The translations under genes were made by a program, and so were the position numbers. Shown here piece after piece: positions 53,334 to 64,000 of a DNA stretch of 64,000 nucleotides. The stretch is from assembly GCA_964036295.1 (NCBI GenBank), contig OZ038468.1, positions 13,960,183-14,024,182 of the forward strand. The letters run 5' to 3'. Below the pieces are notes generated by a model. That model did no database searches and was not told the DNA's origin. It saw only the letters and a program-made list of their open reading frames with translations. Position 1 is the first letter of the stretch, and each line of letters opens with the position of its first letter. Source of the DNA: Plumapathes pennacea (Eukaryota > Cnidaria > Anthozoa > Antipatharia > Myriopathidae).

Positions 53334-55825
53334 TTTTTTATATTGTTGAAGTAATTTTCGGAATAAGTGTTTAATGTAAATCATGACGCAAAATATCCTG
53401 CCGCGAATAAATTGTAGATGGTCATAGTTTGAAGCCTTTTCTAGGCTTTATCTACTCGAAAATTATATCCGAAAATAGAAAAGCTACCTCAAGCGGAATG
53501 TCATATTTTCAGATATTAAGTGTATATTATTAGAAAGTATAAGCTGCTTGGTGTGCGTGGATCGCACACATCCGAGGCAAAAAATAGTACTACATATGAA
53601 CTGCAAAGGTTGTAGACTTCCAAAGTTAAACAAAATACTAATATGAAAACGAAACCAGTAACAAAGTGAGTTCAACAGATGAAAGAACCGATCTTATCAA
53701 AAAGGAGAAAAAATATATGAAAGGGGCGCCGGTTTTGATGCAAACATTTCCCCCACCCAAATGACATTTCCTGTAAATTATTGTGGGCGCGGCATGGAAA
53801 ACTCAAGGTATCTAGAGGGTGGTACATGTCGCACAGCTCGACCAAAAGCTTTTTATAGTTGCAGTATATCTAGCTGTGTAGGCCACTATAATTTCAAAGC
53901 ATAATATATCAATTGGACGTTTGACATACAAAACTCACTCATTTCTCATTTATAAATCGATCAAAAACAGTTTTTTTACCGCGTTGGAGAAGATGCATGC
54001 GCTCATACGACATTGGTGAACGTCAAAGGTCAAGCGAGAGAGATATTTGTTAAATTCGAGAAGAATGATGGCTTGAGTTGATCATAAATTGCGTTTTTTA
54101 AAGTACGGCTTGGTCACAGCCACGACATTTTTTCCCCAACCCCCACCCCCTCCCAAACCAAAAATGACGGCATCGTTAACCCTTGTTCATGTTGTGCTAG
54201 GAAGAGTTTGGACAATCCTGAAGCGATTTACGGTATTTATATTTCACATACGATATACTTCAGGCAAATATAGCGTTTGTAACTACCTGATTATGGAGTC
54301 TCATAAACTGTTGGTATTTACTTTCAAGGGGGTAGGGTGAGGATTGACGGTGCGAACTAGTCAATCTTTGCTCGAAAGAAGGATGAAATACCTTTTATTC
54401 AAACGCTACAGTGTGCAAAACATGTGAAGAACCACATAGTGCGTAGAAAATGGATTTGAGCGATGTATGCGAAATAGTCCTTTTTTGCAATGAACCGGAT
54501 GAGACTCGTTGACTTTAGACGCTACAGTGCAGGAAATAAGGACAAATTCGCATAAAAATGAAAAAGAAGGCGATCAAACAGCAGTTATGAAAAAAAAAAT
54601 TATGTTTCTTGCTTTGAACCAGATGAAATTTCATACTATTAGGTACTACATTGACCGAAATACGGGCAATATCGCATAAAACGTTAGGAATCAGAGTCTA
54701 AAACTTTCAGGTAGTTTGACGAAATCACTTTGGTCTTCAGCATTTATACCATACGCTAGGGAGTTAGAATCTACTGAGATTTCTCGTGATGAAGATTTAG
54801 AATGCTTATGGATGTAATATTAGGGGGGGGTTCCTGCTCTCCGTCCCTCTCGAACACAATTTACGGTCGTTCGTCATATGTGCGTTATCATAATAAACAT
54901 AAATAATCAGTCATAACACTGTAGCTTTTGTAAATTTTATTGCTACATTGAAACCCATTGATATCACCAAGGGAATAAGAAATAATTTTGACTACTTCTT
55001 GCAAATAGTAGGTTGGCCAACCGACATATAAATACGTGACTAGGGGATGTTGGCGTAATATTGTCAAGCCAGGCGTGAGGTGTATGTCCTCATAAAGATT
55101 TCTACGAATTTGCGAAGTCAATTCTTTAAGAACATTCTTGCTCCAAGGAAAACAAGAGCGCTCACACCTTCGAGTTCCTCATGAGCATTTCTTAAGCATT
55201 AATTGTACTGAAGTAATTAGGTTCAAGATTTCTGAGGGCTTGACGTTCGGGTATGGGTACAGTTTGTCAATTCATTACCGGCAACCGATGCCGGACGACT
55301 GATTGAAGGAAATTGGCCCGAAACAAGTAGCACGCCACCTCCGAGCTCATGATGAAGATGAGAATCCAATAAACTAAGTCACCAAAACCTAGGCTATAGC
55401 AAACAAATCTGACTTCCCCTCAAATATATATCAAGCAAATGCTACTTGCGGGGTTGCAAAAAAAAAAAAAAAAAAAAACTGCGCAAGGTGTCAAGCAATG
55501 TGCTTGGGATGTGGGGATCTTAAATTCTTACTGGCAATGGAGCATCTACCTTAACATCAACAGAACCTTCTAGCATATTTGCGGCTTCTACTGCGAAAAA
55601 AAGGCGGATTTGAAGGCTGCTACGTGCGAAACCATAAACAGCATTCCCCAACCTTATGCAATTATTTCTTAGTGCTAAAACTGTGGCCCCCAAGCCTATG
55701 TCACTCACTGTTTAGGGAGTATCGCCTGTTTCCTTTACGCACATGCCGTAAAAGGTGGATTCTCCCCACGATTGCTGTACGTGTTCGAAGTGGGTATATA
55801 ACAGGCATCATTTGTAACTATTGTA
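53334..55825. other. No gene recognised
   Basis: AT-rich sequence with scattered short ORFs lacking protein-like features. An A run lies at about 55,459-55,478 and a run of eight G at about 54,823. I see no mobile-element ends. Confidence 0.55.
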
Positions 55826-56048
55826 AAGGTGGTGTTACACTGGTCGATTTGCAACGACGATTTGCAACGATGCGATGTTGCGCTAAAAATCGTTGAGAGT
55901 AATACCGCGTTGCGGACGATTTTTCGCGATGTTTGCAGTGCTGCAACGCGTTGCAAGTTTTTGAAAGCGATTCAAAAACTTGCAACACTGTTCCGTGAGT
56001 TTGGAGCAAATCGATGTTGCAAATCGACCAGTGCAACGCCACCTTAAA
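55826..56048. mobile_element. MITE with about 28-bp TIRs and TAA flanks (PIF/Harbinger-like)
   Basis: The ends AGGTGGTGTTACACTGGTCG and CGACCAGTGCAACGCCACCT are near-perfect reverse complements, flanked by TAA on both sides. Internal inverted repeats (TTGCAACGCGTTGCAAG, CGATTTTT) give strong folding. There is no transposase ORF, as expected for a MITE; 3-bp TWA target duplications are typical of PIF/Harbinger. Confidence 0.75.
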
Positions 56049-56232
56049 ACTCCCTGGTGAAGTCTGCGATAGTCAGACGAAACGTGTTGGAGAATTAAAG
56101 AAGTTTTACAACTCAAGTTCGCACCGAGTGCTTCTCACTAGCCAGTTTAGCTTTCAAAAAAAATGTTTTAAAAAAATGTTTTAAATAATAGTCCAATAAC
56201 GAGGTCCTCATTATCATTCCACCGTTACTGGT

Positions 56233-58248
56233 CTAGTCATCAAAAGGAAGGGCAGACAGTAACTCCTGTAGGTTGTAGGAACTCGCTTCACCATTCAGAA
56301 CATCCGTTGTCTTGGATACTACAGCGTACCTCCCACTTATGACCTACAAGGGGAAGGTTATAACATATCCCACAACGTTTTGTTTTGGTAATGCATAGCG
56401 CGAGAATAGGCCTTTTTCATAGAAGCAGGCCACTACAAAAGTGTTCCCTGCGTGATTCGTGAGGAAAGCAGCTCTTTTAGCCGAATCAATCCTGCCTCTT
56501 CTGTTGAGCAAAAATTAGGTATACATAGATTACATAGGTACCGCTCTACATGAAAAATAAACATATGACAGGAATAAACTCACACAAAAAGCAATGCCAT
56601 AATATGGTTTTGTATTAAATAGTTAAGCATTATTTACCACATGGCGACTGTGTCAAACATACATGTATGCAAAGTGTATAATTTTTCACCTATTTACTAT
56701 TTCCATCATATTTATGTCATGTACTGTCTTGATATGATCTTAAATTGCAGTGTAAACAGTTTTTATGGGCGATTAAAATATACGGGAATAAAACGGTTAT
56801 AATAGGTTGGAATCTAAATTTTAAATATAGCCACCCAATTTTGTTTTACAACAATTTTTATAACATAGTAATATAATAATATAATATATTTATTTAGTTG
56901 TAATTATAATATGTGATAATTATTATAAAGGTGAAATAACCTACTGTCACCCAATTTCCATCGCAATCCAAAGAACCTGTGGATGGAACAGGTCTAAAAC
57001 AGCATTCAGCAGCTATATTGTGGTCAAGAAATGGTAAAAACTCATGAACAGTTTGATCACAAGGGCCACAAAGTCTCTTATACTTGCGGCTATATGGTGA
57101 CAACAAATAAGAGCATTGTTGTTATTACATATGTCACAAGTGCTGTCAGCAACTGCATGGGTGGACAGTATGGTATTTAAAAGGTCTTTGTGGCAGTCTG
57201 CCTGGCTTTCATTTAAACCGCTTGTGCATTTATTCCATCTCTGATGGAGTGGAGCCTTCCTAGTCTCCCACTCTTTGAGGAGTACATCTGCTGCTTTAAG
57301 TAAGTCAAAAGGGGGCTAAGTTTTTCTATAACAAATTTTAATTTAAATGACTCTTTCATTGCTTATGAAATGAACATGCAGCTACTCTCTGGGCCATACA
57401 ATATAATAATTTATTGCATAATATATTTATCATTACTTATTTAGTATTGCTCCTACACAAACTCCTTACTCTGTAAGAAGACATAAATATAAATAGTGAC
57501 TTTTTTGCTGTGAATAAGGAATATAAAAACACAAACTGCTTTGCACACTGACACATGTATACTTATGTACATGTATATCCTACTGTACATTTACTTACAC
57601 ACATAAGCATAATGTAATTCAAACACTCAGTATAAAATATCAATTACACAGACAAAAGATCACATAAAAACACTGCAACCGAAACAGTACTGGAGGAATC
57701 TTCAAAGTCTTGCCCATGATCTTTTCTTGGGGCTCCTTTTGGCCTGTACTCACAGTGAGTTATTGGCCTCCCTGTGACAGGAGGATCTTTGAAAAAGTAA
57801 AGGGTTGTGTCTGCCCTCTTTTTTGCTTTTGTGCTCTTTTGTGCTTTTTTCTTCTCGTCAAGATCGGCCAAAACACTTTTCGCTTGCTCCATCACCTCAT
57901 CGAACTCTTCCTTCTTCTTACGCTTACGCTCCCTACCTATATGAAACAGAAAGTATAAGTACAATTGCGACTGCTGGTGTAAACATTTTGATCCAAAAAC
58001 TCTCCCAGGTTTCAGATGCGTTTCCATGAAAAGACAAACCACCTACGAACAAATCGCTGTACACAGGTTCGATTAATACAAGGGTTAGAAATCGCCATTA
58101 CTGTAAGTTCAAAAGCGTTACACAATACAGTAATGTGTGTATGAGTCATGAGTATTCGATTTATGTAATAGTAATAATCTGAAAACGGCTCCACAAGATA
58201 AAAGTCCAAAAGTCCAAACCGATACTGACCGGAATATTCGGCCGCCAT
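56233..58248 (-). pseudogene. Second CxC-zinc-motif gene, inverted paralogue, with stop and frameshift
   Basis: Exon 1 (58,230-58,248) encodes MAAEYS and splices at GTCAGT to 57,936, giving MAAEYSGRERKRKKK in frame. Exon 2 continues to at least about 57,690 (coiled basic stretch, then FFKDPPVTGRPITHCEYRP, matching FYRDSVTGHRISEHKYRP of the + gene). An exon at about 56,930-57,290 holds KEWETRKAPLHQRW and CDICNNNNALIC; KYKRLCGPCDQTVHEF follows only after a one-base frame change. The last block (56,233-56,508) reads FLTNHAGNTFVVACFYEK to VITFPL, then an in-frame TAG, then VISGRYAVVSKTTD to LPFDD and TAG. This could be a retained intron border or a true nonsense codon. Function is unknown. Confidence 0.45.
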
Positions 58249-58374
58249 GTTGATTGCGGCTTTTCCGTGTCCCAGTGCCCTGAGCCAGTTAGGAGCGCGG
58301 CCGGCGGCATACATTATCTATATCAGTGAATGCCATTGTCAGATAGTATTTCATTGTATTCGTTAAAGTTTGCC

Positions 58375-58510
58375 TCGAGGTCATGTTGTTCTCCCAAGGA
58401 GCCTGAGGTTGCTGGTCCCCATTCCCCCAAGGGTCTGAGGTTGCTGGTCCCCATTCCCCCAAGGGGCTTAAGGTTGCTGGTCCCCATTCCCTCGAGAGGT
58501 CTGAGGTGAA
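58375..58510. repeat. Minisatellite upstream of the - CxC gene
   Basis: Three to four copies of the same unit. The adjoining sequence (TATCAGTGAATGCCATTGTC, TTGCCTCGAGG) is the reverse complement of that next to the 50,250 copy. Confidence 0.9.
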
Positions 58511-58526
58511 CATCTGCGGGAAGCTG

Positions 58527-58690
58527 GTAACGAGTCATTCACAAATCATCCTTTTTTTATTTACATTTTGGAGCGATGCTACCTAACACGAACACAGAAA
58601 ACGGCAACTAGAAAGAAACCATAACAACGCGAAAATTACCGCTGCTTCACGTTTGGTTAGTTATTAATACAGTGGGGCGACCACTGACAT
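58527..58690. repeat. Dispersed repeat module shared with 49,770-49,935
   Basis: GTAACGAGTCATTCACAAATC to GTTAGTTATTAATACAGTGG. It continues into ATAATCAGACTGCGGGAGGG, whose reverse complement is at about 48,740-48,800. Confidence 0.8.
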
Positions 58691-58739
58691 AATATAATCA
58701 GACTGCGGGAGGGGGTAACCATCCTTACGCAACGTGACA

Positions 58740-60028
58740 AAGCTGACAAACGCACTGTGCATGCGCGGCCGCGCAGGCAAACTTTTTCCCGCGGAAACTG
58801 GCGCGGGTGTACGCTCCACTGAATCCCTTTGTATTTTTTAATTATGTGGCGAAACAACTTCCGGCGGAGTTTTTGTAAAAAGTTCAGACGCAGAAGCAAA
58901 AGTTAAACTACAAATTTTTAGAGTTTGCAGTTCAATAGTTTTTCTCTTCCTGAGTTTTTGCACCTACCGCTTTCTTTCTTGCACCCGTGGTGAAAATTGC
59001 AAAAGAAATTCGTCCTTGTCGGAGTGTTTTCATCGCCAGAGCGGCCGTGGTACTGGTGCGTTCCGTGAAAGTCGTAGGTAGTATAAAAGGACAATATACT
59101 CAAGGTGAAAGAACCGGTCAAGCATTCCAATGAAAAGGAAAGCTCTAAGGTTATTTTAAATTAAAGTATTGACCTCAGTGACTCTGAACAAGATAAACAA
59201 GCGTACGGACTGATGACGTCACCAACATGGAGAAATGCGTTTGTCAGCTCTGTCACCATACCGTCAATTCGAACTGAATCGCCGGGACAAGCAAGTCAGA
59301 AATCTTCTCGATCGTACCCTTTCAACCAAGTTGAGGACGCGATTACTGAAGGTGAGAATTCCGTTTGAGTTTAGAAAAAGAATTTCAGGTGTCTGGTGTC
59401 TAGTAGCCTGCGTAGCGGCCTCGAGGGACTGGGAACTAGCCTCGAGGGACTGGGAACTAGGAGGGGAGGGAAGGCCTTCCCTCCCCTCCTAGTTCCCAGT
59501 CCCTCGAGGCTAGTTCCCAGTCCCTCGAGGCCGCTACGCAGGCTAGGTGTCTAGATGTCAAGGTAATGCTGCCGCATGTTCGAAAAACGGGAAGGTTTGG
59601 ATGTCAGACGATCGGTGGTTCGAGGAGTCGAGTACGGTCGAGTGGTACATGCACTACAGGGAAATTCAGCTCTCAGGTGTCTGGATAAGGGGCTGATGCT
59701 GCCGCATGTTCGAAAAACGGGAAGATTTTGATGTCGGACGATCGGTGGTTCGACGAGTCGAGTATGATCGAGTGGTACATGCACTGCAGGGACGTTTGTA
59801 CTTTGACGCGGTAAACTGCGTTTGAGATGCTCGAAATTGAATTTAAAAAGGAGAAAAGAAAAAAAAAGGATTTCGAAAAACGGGGAGCTTTTGATGTCGA
59901 TCGATCGGCAATTCACCGAGTGGTACAGTCGAGTGGTTATGTACTACAGAGAGATTTTGATGTTAGGGTTAGAAAAAAGAAATCCGATCCCCGTATTTTA
60001 CGGGGTCCCGCTAGTAAGTTTAATATTA
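58740..60028. repeat. Right arm of the large inverted repeat
   Basis: Reverse complement of the left arm with moderate divergence. It also contains a perfect 142-bp palindrome (59,404-59,545) that the left arm lacks. The outer end reads CCCCGTATTTTACGGGG. Confidence 0.8.
59404..59545. repeat. Perfect 142-bp palindrome
   Basis: Two 71-bp arms with no mismatch and no spacer, centred between 59,474 and 59,475 (GGGAAGG|CCTTCCC). Each arm itself contains a tandem duplicate of CTCGAGGGACTGGGAACTAG. The outer ends are TAGCCTGCGTAGCGG and its complement. Confidence 0.97.
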
Positions 60029-60528
60029 TGGGAGTGGGAAGTTTTATGGAATCTTTTTGCGACGTCGAGGTATGGCATGTACAGTTTTGTTGGCCGTCAA
60101 CGATAGCTGATTATAGTTGCGATCCCGAAGCTATCACCTACTGTCATTGCACAGAGAGCGATCAAACGTTCACGAGAGAGCGCATGAGAGTCGACCGGCG
60201 ATCTGTGTAGTGTTCTGTATTCTCGAGCACTTTCATGTCTGGGAACCTATCTTTTTCCGGTAATTCAGTCTCGCCTTCTCACCGCTTACAGCCATAAGGC
60301 TTATTTGTGCTAATCCAAGTTTGAAGATCTGTCTCCAAATAGTGCGATACTACAGCATTAGCGTCGTGATTATTACCCTCGCGGAGCCAGGGGATAAATA
60401 TTTTTATTTGTTCGCTTCTCGGAACAGATAATATCCTTGGACAATTATCCGTGCATATTTCCTCGCCAAAAGTAGTTTATTGTTTATTTATACTGTATAT
60501 CCAATGGGTGGACAAATATGGTCAATGA

Positions 60529-60529
60529 C

Positions 60530-60572
<43 letters not shown>

Positions 60573-60720
60573 GTGGGGTACTCAATAGGAATTTGGGTAG
60601 GGGTGTTCCGCCGACTCTATAAAACCCTGACCCTATTCAAGACACAAAAATGGAAATTTTGCTACCCTGTCTAAGACAAAGTGCTCTAATTGGATACCCT
60701 GTAATTGACAGCACAGCTCT
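60529..60720. repeat. Poly-G-ended element, truncated copy 4
   Basis: CCC followed by 40 consecutive G (60,532-60,571), then GGGTGTTCCGCCGACTC and diverged ACCCTATTCAAGAC units. The far C-tract end is missing. Confidence 0.7.
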
Positions 60721-61925
60721 TCACATTATATCTTTGGTAATACTTTAAAGCTGTTTTAGATAAAAACTAAATGAAAAACACAGTGCGTGGCGTGGTTTGT
60801 TTCTCATGACACAACGGAAGTTGATTGATTTTCTTGTAATTGATCAGGCCGCACTATTGTTTTTTTCACATTCTATCTTTGGCCAAGTCAACAAAAGTCC
60901 GTTCACCGGAAATTGTTTGCGGCTAGTCTTAGTTTAATTATACTCCACCTCCGCGATGTAAACAGTTTTCCATCACCACCGACTCTGCCCTCACAGAAGC
61001 AAATATAGTTTTCTTCTTCAATATTCCTTGCTGATGTTCAAGCATCTCCAGCTTCAGTTCTTGTTGAGGCTATCTTTTTTGTCCCAGCATGCAGTTCGGA
61101 GTTAATCCGCCATTTTGTTTTGTTTTCCACGTGCGAATTGTTTATCTTTTTAGAGCGCCTTTTTCCTCTCATACGCGGGTATGGACACTTGGTAGGTTGT
61201 TATTTGAGTTGTCGAGCCGTGTTTTGTAGCCTTTCATTACATTTATATCTTTGTTGCCGTTCGTGAACGCGTTTGTCGCTCGATTTTATTAGTCATGTAT
61301 TTCAACGTTGTTTTTGTGTGTATTATTCTTGTCAGAATAAAACGAGCACTGTCGTCACATCAAGTCCATACGGGTCATCTATGGGCGCCTCTATAGTTCT
61401 TGTTCAGCACAGCCAGTTGTCAGTTTCAAGCAGCATCACAAATGTGGCACATGGCGAGCAAAGAAAGCGATTCCCCCCGTAATGCGATGCTTTACAACTG
61501 TACCAACAAAGGTTAGTCAGTGGAATCAAACAATCACACCTGAAGATATTTTTGTAAACTCCTTCTGGGAGTGTTTGTACGGTGTAATTTCATGAGAATG
61601 TGTTCTTCACTCGATTTTCATTCAATCAGCTATCAGCCAGTTCGCAAGTTGCGGTAATCACGTGATCATTGTATTTTTGGAGCGGAAGTTGAGTCGTTTT
61701 CCGGTCTTTTTTTGGGCAAATAAAATCATTTTGAAGAGTATTTTGTGGTCCAGTTTTTAATAAAACAACTCGGCGCAGCGCCTCGTTGGTTACTTATCAA
61801 TCCATATTCGGCAAGCCCGAGTAGGATAATTGTTAAATAGCCATTGTTTGACGATTTCCACTTGAGAACATGCAAACATGTGACCTTGGAAAAGCGATAA
61901 AATTGAGGAGGACTAGGAACTAACA
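60721..61925. other. No gene recognised; possible short exon
   Basis: A segment at about 61,337-61,510 lies between TTGTCAG and CAAAG|GTTAGT and could be an exon, but its frames are short (one encodes TSTVVTSSPYGSSMGAS and stops at 61,480). The rest is non-coding by eye. The stretch 60,420-60,480 repeats sequence at 32,223-32,275 (GGACAATTATCCGTGCATAT). Confidence 0.4.
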
Positions 61926-61934
61926 TAACAAAAC

Positions 61935-62145
61935 ATGGCAGCCAGAATTGTTTTCTTCACCTGTAGACCCTCTATATTGGCTTGCATACGAGTTTGAGGA
62001 AAGAGGACAATATATTTGGCTTGAAGAAGAGACCAAAGCTCTATGGGCTCAATGTTGCAAGCTGGACGAATCAGTTGTACCCGACACAAGCAACTCATCA
62101 AAATATGGATTCAAGTGTAGCATGCGAACATTACAAAGAATATGA
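61935..62145 (+). CDS. Hypothetical short protein or exon
   Basis: From the ATG at 61,935 one frame closes at about 61,997. The overlapping frame is open to TGA at 62,145 and encodes DPLYWLAYEFEERGQYIWLE and LWAQCCKLDES, with a protein-like composition. It has no recognised domain and no in-frame ATG near the start, so it may be an internal exon or a degraded gene. Confidence 0.3.
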
Positions 62146-62623
62146 AATGCAGGTACGTTGAGACTTCTCTGGAAGTAAGAACTCATCAAACGATGTTAGA
62201 TTCTTAATTATTATACACATGTTTGGGGATTGGTCAGTACAAAGTGTTTTGTAGAATGCTGCACTAATAATATTGTTGCTGCTTATGATTGCAATTTTAA
62301 TCTTTCTCTTCACCGGTTATATAAAACATAGGTCCGCAAAGCGTACGTGAAACTATTTTCTAGTTGATGATAGTCTATGATAGTGCATGATATTTAGTTT
62401 GTGTCAAAACGGGTGTGAGAGTTCGAACCATTATCGAATATTATCACCGTTTGATCGGGGTTTTACACCATGCCAGCTGCATACCATACATGACCAAACA
62501 CAAATGCACAAACATGACAGTTTACTATAAAATTATTTTGAGCTTATCAGCATAAAAGGTTAGGAGGAAGGTATAGCTTGCCAAAATATTTCAAGTTCTG
62601 TAAATTTCTGCGAAGTAAGCCAG

Positions 62624-62876
62624 ATTTTGACTCGTTATAATAGTTTTGTATTAACGTGTAACACACTCCAGCCAAACAAACCTGTTTCTCGTGCTGTTTT
62701 TCGAACGGTGGTGAAAAGGAATCACAGTAAAATTTCCTGTCGATTTTTCAGTCGATTTTCATTAGCGACAAAACCTACTCGAGACAATTACTTTTATAAA
62801 CAAACAACTCAGACATACCACAGTCGATCTGCATCTGCAGTTATGTCACGAAATCATGTGTCAACAAACATATTAT
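62624..62876. repeat. Tandem direct repeat, copy 1
   Basis: About 253 bp from GATTTTGACTCGTTATAATAG to GTGTCAACAAACATAT, repeated at 62,890. Confidence 0.85.
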
Positions 62877-62889
62877 GCGAGATAAACCA

Positions 62890-63149
62890 GATTTTGACTT
62901 GTTATAATAGTTTCGTAACGTAACACACCAAACAAGTGTGACACACTCCAGCCAAACAAACCTGTTTCTCGTGCTATTCAAACAGTGGTGAAAAGGATTC
63001 ACAGTAAAATTTCCTGTTGATTTTTTCATTTGGTTTTTCATTAGCAACAAAATCCGCTCGAGACCATTTTATAAACAAACATCTTAGACATACCACAGTC
63101 GATCTGCATCTGCAATTATGTCATGAAATCATGTGTCAACAAACATATC
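62890..63149. repeat. Tandem direct repeat, copy 2
   Basis: Shares CACACTCCAGCCAAACAAAC, GTGGTGAAAAGGA and CCACAGTCGATCTGCATCTG with copy 1, with small indels. Confidence 0.85.
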
Positions 63150-64000
63150 AGCGAATGCACAAAATTCAGAATATGCTTTACCTTTGCCAAAACATATGTC
63201 ATGGTCACACCATACAGCATAAAGTTCGGTATGGAGGATTGGTGCTTCAAAGTCAAGTACTGGTGAAACATGATTTACACTAATTTATCACCGCACGTCT
63301 GGATCACATAACAGCCAACAGGCAGACGCCTGTTGTGTAATATCTGCCTCATATGCAAACTACTGCAAATATTTTGACTCAGAAGGTTAAGAGATCAAAG
63401 CAAACTTCCTTCATAATGTCTTTGGTTGTTTATGAATATCCCTTTTTGTTAGAATCCATTTTAAAACTATGACTTAAGGTGATTCCCTAGAAAAAGAATC
63501 TGTCATAGATTTGTAATGAAACTTGGCACAATTGTACAACAACTCAAGTGGGTCACAACGATGCAATAAAAAGAAGGGGTCACCATGCTCATTTTTAGGA
63601 CACAAGTTAACGAATATGGTGTTCTAGCAATGTGTTGTGCGCACCCCGATACTGGGAAATAAGGTCAATGCTTTTCAATGCAGTCTGAAATATAAAACAC
63701 CAAACCCTCAACTTTATTACATTTACTATTCACCTGTCATAGGAAAATATATTTGAATAGCTCCAAATTTATTGTAACACCAAAAGTTAGTGGGAAGTTG
63801 ATGTGCTGTCTTGAACTGGAAGTGGCCTGATCCATAGCATTTCTTTCAACTGCATAAAATCTGCCCATAGATTTCTGCCAATTTTTTCCTGTTACTGGGG
63901 GCACTGTTCTTATTAAAATTATGGAATAAAATATGGGGGTCACTGTGCTTGTTTTTTGCATTTTTTGTCGGAAAAGGCGAATATTCACTTCAAAATATGT
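63150..64000. other. No gene recognised
   Basis: AT-rich sequence with only short, unlike-protein ORFs on both strands, and no repeat matching the rest of the window by eye. Confidence 0.55.

Noticed and set aside
60480-60674. ORF with a run of glycines
   Set aside because: The glycines are the 40-base G tract of a repeat element.

Overview
The window looks like nuclear DNA of a cnidarian, most likely an anthozoan such as a stony coral. This is an inference from long AT-rich introns with GT-AG borders, extracellular MAM / LDLa / discoidin / pentraxin / CUB mosaics, a single-exon RING-B-box-filamin-NHL TRIM gene, a BEL/Pao retrotransposon and many short inverted-repeat elements. No prokaryotic, viral-genome or organellar gene set is present, and no complete tRNA or rRNA gene was seen.

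The left two thirds (1-41,040, + strand) reads as one giant split gene, entered in mid-gene at the left edge. I placed 44 exons by eye from splice sites, reading phase and domain content. Joined, they stay in frame for about 2,524 residues to a TAA at 41,038-41,040. Order: an unrecognised N-terminal module; MAM; three LDL-receptor class A repeats; a short Cys module; MAM; MAM; two F5/8 type C domains; a WSC-like Cys domain; a short Cys module; pentraxin; partial MAM; CUB; an LRR cap; seven LRRs on seven exons of exactly 72 nt; a Cys hinge and an intronless 7TM domain (36,293-37,338); then six exons encoding a protein-kinase fold that lacks the usual catalytic residues. It is an LRR/relaxin-receptor-like (GRL101-like) GPCR fused to an intracellular pseudokinase, the most interesting object here.

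The introns of this gene carry passengers. The 14,071-20,769 intron holds a same-strand, intronless TRIM gene (17,576-19,768) broken by one in-frame TGA, a duplicated 614-bp block and a relic of a second TRIM start. The intron after LRR1 holds an antisense BEL/Pao LTR element (25,957-31,585) with decayed gag, pol and integrase. Other introns hold MITE-like elements, including one that runs into a decayed eighth LRR exon at 35,239.

The right third (41,041-64,000) is repeat-rich. Two diverged arms (about 41,985-43,062 and 58,740-60,028) lie in inverted orientation around roughly 15.7 kb. Inside are two related, inversely oriented, apparently degraded genes (50,511-53,333 + and 56,233-58,248 -) with CxC zinc motifs that resemble KDZ-transposase-associated proteins, each preceded by copies of the same minisatellite. 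Also present are a perfect 142-bp palindrome, a short interstitial telomeric repeat, a TAA-flanked MITE, four copies of a poly-G-ended repeat family, and several weak exon-like ORFs I could not identify. All exon borders come from reading the sequence; no transcript or database evidence was available.
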